Source of the DNA: Desulfitobacterium_A sp034927245
GTDB taxonomy: Bacteria > Bacillota > Desulfitobacteriia > Desulfitobacteriales > Desulfitobacteriaceae
NCBI RefSeq assembly: GCF_034927245.1
Contig: NZ_JAYFQK010000007.1
Location: 1 to 64,000, forward strand
Length of the DNA: 64,000 bases
Direction: 5' to 3'
The notes beneath the pieces are model-generated. The model was given only the letters and a program-made list of their open reading frames with translations. It was not told the DNA's origin and made no database searches. This document shows, in pieces, positions 27,029 to 34,728 of the stretch. Position numbers and translations under genes: made by a program. Each line of letters begins with the position of its first letter. Position 1 is the first letter of the stretch.

Positions 27029-27725
27029 TGGCATTTACAAATGAAGAAGCAGCTAAACTAAAGGACAGGGTTATATTCTAAATAATGACGGCGAACACTT
27101 TTCCTGCCGAGTCGTCCTCCCAAGCGGCAGATTAAATGTAAAAGAAGCTCAAAAGGTCACAGAAATTATGGGGACTTATGGTCAAGGGTATTTTATGTTT
27201 ACCGAACGGAAAAATATTGAGATCCCCGGGGTCGAATACGTCAACTTGGAGAAAGTAAAAGAATCTCTGGCGGAAGTCGGTTTAACGATTGGCTCAACAG
27301 GATCAAGACCGAGACCGGTCACCGCCTGCAATGGGACCGTCTGCAAATTCCGCCTCTTTGATACCGATGCTTTTACTGCGCAATTAAACGAAAGATTTTA
27401 CAAAGGTTTTTATAATGTTGCCCTGCCAAGCAAAGTAAGAATAGTCGTCGGCGGCTGCTTTAACAAGTGTTCAATGCCCAACATTGGATGTATCGGTGTC
27501 TATGGCAAAAAGTTAAACCAAGTCGCCATAACCCTTGGAGGGATGGCCGCCAGAGAACAATACCTAGGTCAAGAAATCAAGGGCATCTACACACTTGACG
27601 AGGCAGCTGACCTGATCGAAAAAATCCTTCTCTATTACAAAGAAAACGGTCAAAAAGGCGAACGCATCGCTCAAATGGTTGCTCGTATCGGGTTTGAAAC
27701 CGTAGAGAAATCCTTAATCGGGTAA
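27029..27725 (+). pseudogene. Siroheme/[4Fe-4S] nitrite-sulfite reductase-like protein, frameshifted
   Basis: The product is a ~230-residue protein with the C-terminal half of the nitrite/sulfite reductase fold: STGSRPRPVTACNGTVCKF, then VALPSKVRIVVGGCFNKC and PNIGCIGVYG, giving the Cys pairs for a [4Fe-4S]-siroheme centre. The ATG at 27029 after GGGGG encodes 15 codons, then a single missing base near 27062-27066 shifts the frame. The other frame continues QGYILNNDGEHFSC without interruption. Either a real inactivating deletion or a sequence error. The longest intact part starts at 27168. Confidence 0.75.
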
Positions 27726-27790
27726 ATCAATTAAGGTTGGGATTATGTTTGGAAATCGGTAATAAAGCATGTAAATTATTGGCTTCACGG

Positions 27791-27823
27791 AAAGGCACAA
27801 AGTATACACTGCTTTGTGTCTTT
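27791..27823 (+). terminator. Terminator after the siroheme-type gene
   Basis: 12-bp stem AAAGGCACAAAG/CTTTGTGTCTTT with one wobble pair, followed by CTTTCTGG. Confidence 0.75.
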
Positions 27824-27869
27824 CTTTCTGGGGAGGAGTGACAAAACCGTTTTTAGGCTCATCTAAGGC

Positions 27870-27911
27870 GTGATTCATATCACGTTTTTCGAAGTATATA
27901 TCTGGTAAAAT
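27870..27911 (+). promoter_or_regulatory. FNR/CRP-family site and promoter of the HAO-like operon
   Basis: GTGATTCATATCAC (27870-27883) is a symmetric TGAT-N4-ATCA site. A -10 box TAAAAT lies at 27906-27911. With a start seven bases downstream, the site centre falls at -41.5, the class II position for FNR-type activators. No good -35 box is present, as expected for such a promoter. Confidence 0.65.
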
Positions 27912-28013
27912 AGAATCATCTTGAAACCCTTTTTATTAATCATGTGAAAGGAGGTATTATCTTAATATAGATGATCTATATCCCTAAGAATCAATGAGAA
28001 AGGATTTTGCCCA

Positions 28014-29285
28014 ATGAATTCAAAGTTTCATAAGATGTTGATTTTAGTAGGTCTTGGATCAATCCTAGGTGTTATTCTTCTTCTTTTTACATACCGATTT
28101 GCGATCGGGCCGCAAAAACTTAAAACATCATTTCCAACTTTAAGTCAAGTCAGCCTGACCACGACTTCCGAGAATGCCCAGTGCGTGGAGTGTCATCAAA
28201 ATGAAAGCCCGGGTATTCTCGATCAATACCATAACAGCAAACACTCGCAAAGAGGAGTTAAATGTTTAGATTGCCATAAGCCCTTAGAGGGTCAGGAAAG
28301 CATGACAACCACGCACTATGATGTTCAAATGGTCGCAGCACCGACTCCCAATAACTGTGCCCAATGCCATGACCAAGAAGTCCATGATTTTTCGATAAGT
28401 GCTCATGCCGCGAAATCTTGGTATCCCGTTGTTGGTGCAGGAGATTTTACAGAGGAAGAACTAGCTCAATACCACCTTTTAGACCAAGATGGGAAGCCCT
28501 TAAATAACGGAAAACCCAACGTCATTCGTGATGTCATTGGTCAAGATGCCTCGGCCGCTTCCTGTGAAGTATGTCACGGTATCGGCAGGAAAAATGATGA
28601 TGGAAGCTTCGGAGATTGCCGTTCGTGTCATCTTGGGCATGATTATGACATTGCCCAAGCGCGTCAACCGGAAACTTGCGGTCAATGTCACCTTGGTCCG
28701 GATCACCCGCAAATGGAAATCTATAACGAATCACCCCATGGTACTTATTATGCTGCGAACAAGGATAAGTTCAACTTGGGGGCTCCTGCAGGTACATTAA
28801 CGACGAAAGATTTCCCCGCCCCGACGTGCACAACATGTCATATGTCCGGACTGGGTGATATCCAAGGAACACACAATGTATCCGAACGTTTAAAATGGAA
28901 ATTGACCCCTGCAATTGCTTCCGTCCGCCCCAATGGAGAAGAAAATCGCCAGACTATGGAAGCGATTTGTCTTAATTGTCACGCCAAGGGCACTGTTGAT
29001 GAACAAATGACCCAAGCTGAAAAAGTCATCAACCTGAGTAATGAGAATGTAGAAAAGGGTCAAGCAATAGTAAAAGACCTGCGTTCCCTAGGTCTTCTGG
29101 TAGGAGATCCGATGAGTAATCCCATCGAGTTCACAGAATTTGAACTTTGGCATCACGAGGGACGTCGAGCCCGCTTTGGAGCGGTGATGGGCGGAGCAGA
29201 CTATGTGAACTGGCACGGAATCTACGAGCAAGATAAAGCTTTGGTGGAAATGAAAGCTGAAGCTGAAAAAATGAAAAAAGAATAG
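28014..29285 (+). CDS. Octahaem c-type cytochrome, HAO-like
   Basis: 423-residue multihaem cytochrome held by an uncleaved N-terminal membrane segment (residues 8-29). Eight CxxCH motifs begin at residues 57, 84, 115, 184, 202, 222, 272 and 319. The order, the segment ESPHGTYYAANKDKFN between the sixth and seventh haem sites, and the C-terminal GAVMGGADYVNWHG match the hydroxylamine oxidoreductase family. In non-nitrifying anaerobes such proteins are thought to reduce nitrite, NO or hydroxylamine. First gene of a three-gene operon. Direction of catalysis and substrate are inference. Confidence 0.88.
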   Translation: MNSKFHKMLILVGLGSILGVILLLFTYRFAIGPQKLKTSFPTLSQVSLTTTSENAQCVECHQNESPGILDQYHNSKHSQRGVKCLDCHKPLEGQESMTTTHYDVQMVAAPTPNNCAQCHDQEVHDFSISAHAAKSWYPVVGAGDFTEEELAQYHLLDQDGKPLNNGKPNVIRDVIGQDASAASCEVCHGIGRKNDDGSFGDCRSCHLGHDYDIAQARQPETCGQCHLGPDHPQMEIYNESPHGTYYAANKDKFNLGAPAGTLTTKDFPAPTCTTCHMSGLGDIQGTHNVSERLKWKLTPAIASVRPNGEENRQTMEAICLNCHAKGTVDEQMTQAEKVINLSNENVEKGQAIVKDLRSLGLLVGDPMSNPIEFTEFELWHHEGRRARFGAVMGGADYVNWHGIYEQDKALVEMKAEAEKMKKE

Positions 29286-29297
29286 GGGGAGATTTGA

Positions 29298-30122
29298 TTG
29301 ATTCTGCCGCAATTCAAAAAAACTCCTATTTTGCTTGCATTTATGGCCATTAACTTCGCGTTTATTGGTGTAGATGTTCTGATTGCCCATTCACAGAATA
29401 ACTTCTTTCGGCTCGAGATGATTCCGCTCATTTATACGCCATTTGCTGTTTTAGGTATCCTCTTAAAATTGTTTTTGCCGAATAAACGCTGGGCTCATCA
29501 CTTCTTTCGAATCAGCATGGTTTTCGGCCTAGTCATCGGCCTCTTGGGTACATTCTTTCATCTTGCCGGCAATGCAACAGCCAAGCCGCAACCGATTTAT
29601 GAGCTGATTGTTGAAGGTTCACCGGTTGCCGCACCTATTGCCTTTGCAGGGATAGCCTTATTTACATTGACCGCGGCAAAATCGGAGATTTCCCGCCGGA
29701 ATTCCCAACTTCTAATTCTTGTCGGCCTGGGTTTTCTTGCCTCGGTAACTGCCGCCTTTCTCGACCATGCACGCTTGGCCTTTAGCCCAATCTATACTCT
29801 TTTCCCTCTTATATCAGGATTGATGGCTATGATTGCTTGTTTTTGGCTGGCCTACTCTAAGAAAACGAAACCTGAGGTCATATTTTTCCTAAGCATCATG
29901 GCACTCAATCTTTTCATCGGTTTGCTCGGCTTTGTCTTTCATGTCCTGGGAGATCTCGCCGGAACTCAAACCATTGTTTGGGCAAGATTCCTCTATCGCA
30001 ATCCCCTTTTAGGACCGTTACTTTTCTGTGACGTAGCAATGCTGGGAGGACTCAGTCTTTTGCCGGAACAGTTCGGAGCAGCTCGGAAGCAGCCTGTGGA
30101 AAAAAGCAATTTAGCAAATTAG
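29298..30122 (+). CDS. Polytopic membrane protein of the HAO-like operon
   Basis: 274 residues with about eight hydrophobic segments and conserved-looking histidines within or beside them (RWAHHFFRI, FFHLAGNA, FVFHVLGDLAG), which could ligate b-type haem. I do not recognise the family. TTG start with AGGGGGA seven bases upstream, 12 bases after the cytochrome stop. Position between a membrane-anchored octahaem cytochrome and a NapH-like quinol-side protein suggests an integral subunit passing electrons from menaquinol. Confidence 0.8.
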   Translation: MILPQFKKTPILLAFMAINFAFIGVDVLIAHSQNNFFRLEMIPLIYTPFAVLGILLKLFLPNKRWAHHFFRISMVFGLVIGLLGTFFHLAGNATAKPQPIYELIVEGSPVAAPIAFAGIALFTLTAAKSEISRRNSQLLILVGLGFLASVTAAFLDHARLAFSPIYTLFPLISGLMAMIACFWLAYSKKTKPEVIFFLSIMALNLFIGLLGFVFHVLGDLAGTQTIVWARFLYRNPLLGPLLFCDVAMLGGLSLLPEQFGAARKQPVEKSNLAN

Positions 30123-30191
30123 GAAAAACCGGCACGCGCTATTTTTTGAAGAAGAGACTGAAGAAATAATTATTTCAAAGGGGGTAGTTTT

Positions 30192-31220
30192 TTGGCTATG
30201 AATCAACCCGAGAGCAAACCCAAGCAAAAAGGCTTTCCTCTTTCCTTCCGCAATCTAGTCCAAATAGGGTTTGCCCTTGTCACACTCTATCTAGGAATTA
30301 AATTCATCTTTTTCGTGAATTACGTGACAAATCCCAGCACAGCTCCTGCCGTCAGCCGTCCGCCGGGAGTGGAAGCATTCCTGCCAATCAGTGCCCTTGT
30401 GTCCTTAAGGGCCTGGTTGGGACTCGGAACTTTTGACACCATCCATCCGGCAGGACTTGTGATTTTCTTAGGAGCTATTCTAATTTCGCTTCTCTTTAAA
30501 AGAGCGTTTTGTGCTTGGATTTGTCCCCTCGGAACCTTATCCGAAGGCTTGGCACTGCTGGGTCGAAAAATATTTAAGAAGAACTTTATTCTCCCGGAAT
30601 GGCTGGATTATCCGCTTCGCTCCCTTAAATATATCCTTTTAGCCTTTTTTATGATCTTTATCTTTTGGGGGATGAGTCCGCGAGCAGCCTATTCCTTTCT
30701 GCAAACGCCCTATAACATGATTGCAGATGTAAAAATGCTGACCTTCTTTCAGAACATCACTTGGGTGGGCCTGAGCGTAATTGCCGGCTTAGTGATTTTA
30801 TCCATCCTCATTAAACATTTTTGGTGTCGTTATCTTTGTCCTTACGGAGCACTTCTGGGGATTTTTAGTCTAATAAGTCCCTGGAAAATAACCCGGCAAC
30901 AAGACACCTGCATCAGCTGCGGAAAATGCCGCCGAGCCTGCCCGCATCAGCTTAAGGTCGATAAAGCCCTCCGTGTTTATTCACCTGAGTGTACGGGGTG
31001 TTATAACTGTGTCGAGGCCTGTCCGGTAAAAGGAACTTTGAATTTTGAATTGCCCAAAAAGCTTCATCGCTTCCCATCTTCCTTGACAATCGGAGCAACT
31101 ATCCTCGCAATCTGGATTTTATTGATTGGGATGGCAAAAGTCACAGGACACTGGGAATCCGCGGTTACGGATGAGATGTATAGGGTTTTAGTCACTCAGA
31201 CGGAACAATTTAACCCGTAA
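30192..31220 (+). CDS. NapH/NosR-like membrane 4Fe-4S protein
   Basis: 342-residue protein with about five membrane segments. Two CxxxCP motifs (CAWICP, CRYLCP) lie at the membrane, and two ferredoxin clusters (CISCGKCRRACP, CTGCYNCVEACP) in the cytoplasmic part. NapH-type proteins pass electrons from menaquinol toward periplasmic reductases, here probably the HAO-like cytochrome. The frame starts at TTG (30192) with GGGGG at proper spacing; an ATG two codons later is an alternative. Last gene of the operon. Confidence 0.88.
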   Translation: MAMNQPESKPKQKGFPLSFRNLVQIGFALVTLYLGIKFIFFVNYVTNPSTAPAVSRPPGVEAFLPISALVSLRAWLGLGTFDTIHPAGLVIFLGAILISLLFKRAFCAWICPLGTLSEGLALLGRKIFKKNFILPEWLDYPLRSLKYILLAFFMIFIFWGMSPRAAYSFLQTPYNMIADVKMLTFFQNITWVGLSVIAGLVILSILIKHFWCRYLCPYGALLGIFSLISPWKITRQQDTCISCGKCRRACPHQLKVDKALRVYSPECTGCYNCVEACPVKGTLNFELPKKLHRFPSSLTIGATILAIWILLIGMAKVTGHWESAVTDEMYRVLVTQTEQFNP

Positions 31221-31292
31221 ATTTTTAAAGTACCTACTGGATACTTTCGTACTTAAGAAATGGGAATCTTAGTGGCGGTTAGTCATCGGATA

Positions 31293-31348
31293 AAACATAA
31301 GAAGAGAGCTGATTTACCTTTAGGTTTATCAGCTCTCTTCTTATGTTT
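31293..31348. terminator. Strong bidirectional terminator
   Basis: Perfect 21-bp stem between 31293-31313 and 31328-31348 with terminal AAA and TTT runs, between the NapH-like gene (+) and an XRE gene (-). Confidence 0.9.
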
Positions 31349-31360
31349 GCTCTTTTTTAT

Positions 31361-31585
31361 TTATTTTGCACTTATATAATACTCCGCTATTTTTTCTTTA
31401 AATAAATCATTCGTAGGGATCTGCAATTCTCTTGCCAGCTTAACCCAAGTATTTGGAGTTCCTTTACACAATCCCTTTTCTAAACGAACAAGATAACTAT
31501 ACTCATAACCTGTCCTCTGAGCAAGTTGCTTTAAGGTAAGTCCCTTTTTTAATCGGCAATCCCTTAAATTATTCTTCCTATTCAC
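31361..31585 (-). CDS. Small XRE-family HTH regulator
   Basis: 74-residue protein that is almost only a Cro/C1 helix-turn-helix: RLKKGLTLKQLAQRTGYEYS, then YLVRLEKGLCKGTP and LARELQIPTNDLF. No effector domain. Convergent with the NapH-like gene. Its target cannot be told from the sequence. Confidence 0.85.
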   Translation of the reverse strand: MNRKNNLRDCRLKKGLTLKQLAQRTGYEYSYLVRLEKGLCKGTPNTWVKLARELQIPTNDLFKEKIAEYYISAK

Positions 31586-31775
31586 TTGTTCCCTCCACTT
31601 TTATTTGTTTAATTTTGTGAATATTATACCATAGTTTGTTTAACATTGTAAATTATTAGAGGAATACTGTATATTACAAAGAATGCCTGTTCAATGTCTG
31701 TTTTCACCCTTTCCGGTAATACTAGTGTAAGGTTTTTTAGAAATAGCCGTTCAAATCTTAGGGAGGGTAGTCTAA

Positions 31776-32150
31776 TTGCTTCAACTCGGAAAAAAGATAA
31801 AGGAAATGCGCAAAATACGAAATTACACTGCTCGCCAACTATCCGAACTTTCAGGAATTGCTCGCAGTCTTATAAGTCAGCTGGAAACCGGTAAACGTCA
31901 ATCCACAAGTATGGACACGATCTATCGATTAGCCAAAGCGTTAGATGTTCCTGTTTCATACTTTATGGCTGAAGAATCTGACGAAGGCATTCCCGCACCA
32001 TATAATCAAGCTCACTCTATTTCTCACTTTGTCATTAACGAGGACACTTTACCCTATATGAGTACCCTTCAGAAAGCCCAAAAAGCGGGGATAACACCTG
32101 AGCTTTTAAACGAATTCATTGACCTTATTGTTCGTGTTCGCGAAAATTAG
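31776..32150 (+). CDS. XRE-family HTH regulator
   Basis: 124-residue regulator with an N-terminal HTH (KIKEMRKIRNYTARQLSELS, SLISQLETGKRQSTSMDTI, ALDVPVSYFM) and a short C-terminal part of unknown role. TTG start with GGGAGGG eight bases upstream. It lies between two respiratory operons and divergently from the other XRE gene, so it may control one of them; that is only positional. Nothing recognisable in the 130 bases after it before the terminator. Confidence 0.87.
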   Translation: MLQLGKKIKEMRKIRNYTARQLSELSGIARSLISQLETGKRQSTSMDTIYRLAKALDVPVSYFMAEESDEGIPAPYNQAHSISHFVINEDTLPYMSTLQKAQKAGITPELLNEFIDLIVRVREN

Positions 32151-32279
32151 AATTTGACTATGCTCCTAAATGCTTAGTCTCTCCTCAAGTTCTCTTCCTC
32201 AATCTGACTGAAGTTTTCGACCAGGCGGATTCCAATACCGATAATGGAAACTATTATGCTACCTCTCCTGTTAGTATGA

Positions 32280-32325
32280 AAAAACCCTTTAGCGACTTTG
32301 AAAAAATCGCTAAAGGGTTTTAATT
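32280..32325. terminator. Bidirectional terminator
   Basis: Perfect 15-bp stem AAAACCCTTTAGCGA/TCGCTAAAGGGTTTT between the XRE gene (+) and the reductase operon (-). Confidence 0.9.
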
Positions 32326-32358
32326 TTGAGCAAGGGTCATATCCCTTGTTTTTCTAAT

Positions 32359-33393
32359 TTAGACGGCTTTACCAGAATTGCTGCTGACTTTAATACCTGT
32401 GAAAGCATTGAATATGCGCGGTATGACATAGATCAGAATCGCGGTAATGACTAAGAGCACCACGGTTGAAATCCAAGCACTTCCACCTTCAAAGCGGTAA
32501 AGGAAAGTGCCGGCTTGCGGAAGCTCTTCCCCGCCGAATACGAAGTTGTAGCGCAGCGCATAAACCCCGATTAAGCTTAAGAGACCGGAGATGCCCAAAG
32601 CGCTGGCTGAGCGTTTACTAAAGCATAAGATGAGAAGAGGCACAATCATGCCGATACCCACCTGCACACCGAGAAAGCTTAGGCTTTTTGTTCCGCTCAA
32701 TAAGTTTTGCACCACGGCACGTCCTGCTTCACTGGGGAAAACAACGGCCAACAGATGGAAAACAAGCAGCAGGAATTCCAGGGTCACAATCCCCACCTTC
32801 AAGCTATGCATCGCTTCTTCCGCGCCGTCACCTCTAAGCAGCACGGCATTGGGGAAAAAGCCTTGCGCCATACTCATCAGGCTTAAGGCTGCAACCGCAC
32901 CGGATATTAGGAAAAGAACCGGCAGCAGCGCGGAGTTCCATAAAGGACGTCCCGGAACAGCCGCCAGCAGAAAACCGGTGTAGAGACCCAGGGCTGCGGC
33001 AAAAATAACACCGACTTTCCCCCACGATTTGACCCTTGCGGAATTGTCTTTCCATAAGAAATAGGTGTAAACTAAAGCAACCACTCCATAAATGAGAAGG
33101 ATAAATGAACCCCAACTCATGACTGATAAAGGATTCACACGGAAAAATAAGGTTAAAGCCCGCAGGGGCTGACCCAGATCAATAACCAGCGCCAAAAGCC
33201 CCGGGATCAGTGTTGCTAAAGCCATAGCTGCCGAAGGCTTGGCTATCGCTTTAAACTTTTCGAGTCCAAATACCGTACTCAGGCTTGAAAGAAGGAAGAG
33301 CCCGGCACTAAGCCCTGCAAGGAAGAAATACAGGACGATTAAGCTGCTAAATGCCGCTTGATGCTCTACCTGATAGATAAACGTGAGATCCAT
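32359..33393 (-). CDS. NrfD/PsrC-like membrane subunit of a CISM reductase
   Basis: 344-residue integral membrane protein with about nine segments, matching the NrfD/PsrC family (LIVLYFFLAGLSAGLFLLSS; LVIDLGQPLRALTLF). It anchors the complex and passes electrons from menaquinol to the iron-sulfur subunit. AGGAGG precedes the ATG. It is the last gene of the operon catalytic subunit - chaperone - FeS - membrane subunit, six bases after the FeS gene. Confidence 0.92.
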   Translation of the reverse strand: MDLTFIYQVEHQAAFSSLIVLYFFLAGLSAGLFLLSSLSTVFGLEKFKAIAKPSAAMALATLIPGLLALVIDLGQPLRALTLFFRVNPLSVMSWGSFILLIYGVVALVYTYFLWKDNSARVKSWGKVGVIFAAALGLYTGFLLAAVPGRPLWNSALLPVLFLISGAVAALSLMSMAQGFFPNAVLLRGDGAEEAMHSLKVGIVTLEFLLLVFHLLAVVFPSEAGRAVVQNLLSGTKSLSFLGVQVGIGMIVPLLILCFSKRSASALGISGLLSLIGVYALRYNFVFGGEELPQAGTFLYRFEGGSAWISTVVLLVITAILIYVIPRIFNAFTGIKVSSNSGKAV

Positions 33394-33399
33394 CTCCCC

Positions 33400-34002
33400 T
33401 TACCTCCTTTTGAACAGGTTGGCATAATCCGCTCCCGCGATCGCTTCATCCAACCCGATATAATAAACGCTTGGTTTTGTTCCTAACTCAGGACGGAGAA
33501 CTTGGCAGGAATTCTCACTCAGCAATTTGGCGACTTCGCTCTGTGGATCATTCAGATCACCAAAGAAACGGGCGTGAGCGACACAACTGCTCACACAGGC
33601 GGGCATTAAACCGGCTTGAACCCGTTTGAGACACAGATCGCATTTTTCGGCAGTCCCGGTTTTCGGATTAAGAAAGCGCGCATCGTAAGGACAAGCCGAG
33701 ATGCAGTACCGGCAGCCGATACATTTTTCTCCGTTGATCACAACCACTCCGCCCGCATCGCGATGTGTCGCCTTGACGGGACAAACATGCTCACAAGGGG
33801 CGCTCTCACACTGATTGCACAGCCGGGGCAGCTTAACCCTGGTAACATCGGGGTAGGTTCCCTTATCTGCTTCAACAACCCAGGACCGGAAAAACCCTTC
33901 CGGAATAGAATTCTCCATTTTACAGGTAACCGTACAAGCGTGGCACCCAATACAACGCCTTAAATCTATAACCATACCATAGTGCAAATTTTTTTCTGGC
34001 AT
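33400..34002 (-). CDS. Four-cluster ferredoxin subunit (PsrB/TtrB/NrfC type)
   Basis: 200-residue electron-transfer subunit with four [4Fe-4S] clusters. Cys groups: CIGCHACTVTCK, CNQCESAPCEHVCPV, CIGCRYCISACPYDARF and CDLCLKRVQAGLMPACVSSC. The interleaved pattern is standard for CISM B subunits. It links the NrfD-like membrane subunit to the molybdenum subunit. No signal peptide of its own, so it is probably co-exported by the Tat signal of the catalytic subunit. AGGAGG start site. Confidence 0.95.
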   Translation of the reverse strand: MPEKNLHYGMVIDLRRCIGCHACTVTCKMENSIPEGFFRSWVVEADKGTYPDVTRVKLPRLCNQCESAPCEHVCPVKATHRDAGGVVVINGEKCIGCRYCISACPYDARFLNPKTGTAEKCDLCLKRVQAGLMPACVSSCVAHARFFGDLNDPQSEVAKLLSENSCQVLRPELGTKPSVYYIGLDEAIAGADYANLFKRR

Positions 34003-34018
34003 AATTTTTCCACCTCCT

Positions 34019-34717
34019 CTAAGCGATTAAAACGCCTTCCGCCAAATCCTGATAATCACTTACCACCCACTGCTGAGCAGCCCTTGCTGCCCGCGCATAA
34101 AAGCCGGGCGCCTTCTCCTCCATCGCTAAAGCGAAATAAGTCAGAAATTGCTGTAAATGATCGTTAAGGAACTGCTTTTCAAGGTTTTGCCACTGCCGAA
34201 CCTTCTCTAATTGCCCGGATTTCCAGGCCTCATTCTCCGAAAAACAGAGCCTCGCCATAAATGCCAGCTCAAAGCCAATATGATCAGGCAAGCGAATTTC
34301 CCGGAGGGGAGCAAACAGATTAAGCTCCCAGGGATTAAAGCCAACCGCCCCATAACATTTGGCGACATGATTTCCCTCGGAAGAATTCAGCGGCCCAAAA
34401 GGTTTGCGTTTTCCGGGGACAAAGTTTTGCAAGGCAGATTCAAACGGCGGCACATAACTTTTCGACATCGGGACGAAGAAACAATCGTAGAACTCCTGCC
34501 GGAGCTTTGCTACAGTCGTGGTCAAATCCTCAGGAATGATATTTCCCGGCGACTCACTCAGGCCTTGATTTTCCCCTTGTTCCTTAAGAAGCTCAGCCAA
34601 GGCTTGACGTTGCTCGGGCCAACGAGTGGGAGAGGGTTCCTGAAGAAAAATCTCGGCTAAAAAGGAATATACCTTCAGACGAGTTACCGTATTCTGCCGC
34701 AAATTTTCGTTGATCAT
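34019..34717 (-). CDS. TorD/DmsD-family molybdoenzyme chaperone
   Basis: 232-residue, mainly helical cytoplasmic protein of the TorD family. The family signature is seen in DCFFVPMSKSYVPPFESA and the later helices with FELAFMARL and FLNDHLQQFLTYF. Such chaperones hold the catalytic subunit until the molybdopterin cofactor is inserted and proofread the Tat signal. It lies 11 bases after the catalytic subunit gene, its probable client. Confidence 0.88.
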   Translation of the reverse strand: MINENLRQNTVTRLKVYSFLAEIFLQEPSPTRWPEQRQALAELLKEQGENQGLSESPGNIIPEDLTTTVAKLRQEFYDCFFVPMSKSYVPPFESALQNFVPGKRKPFGPLNSSEGNHVAKCYGAVGFNPWELNLFAPLREIRLPDHIGFELAFMARLCFSENEAWKSGQLEKVRQWQNLEKQFLNDHLQQFLTYFALAMEEKAPGFYARAARAAQQWVVSDYQDLAEGVLIA

Positions 34718-34728
34718 TACCTCACCCC

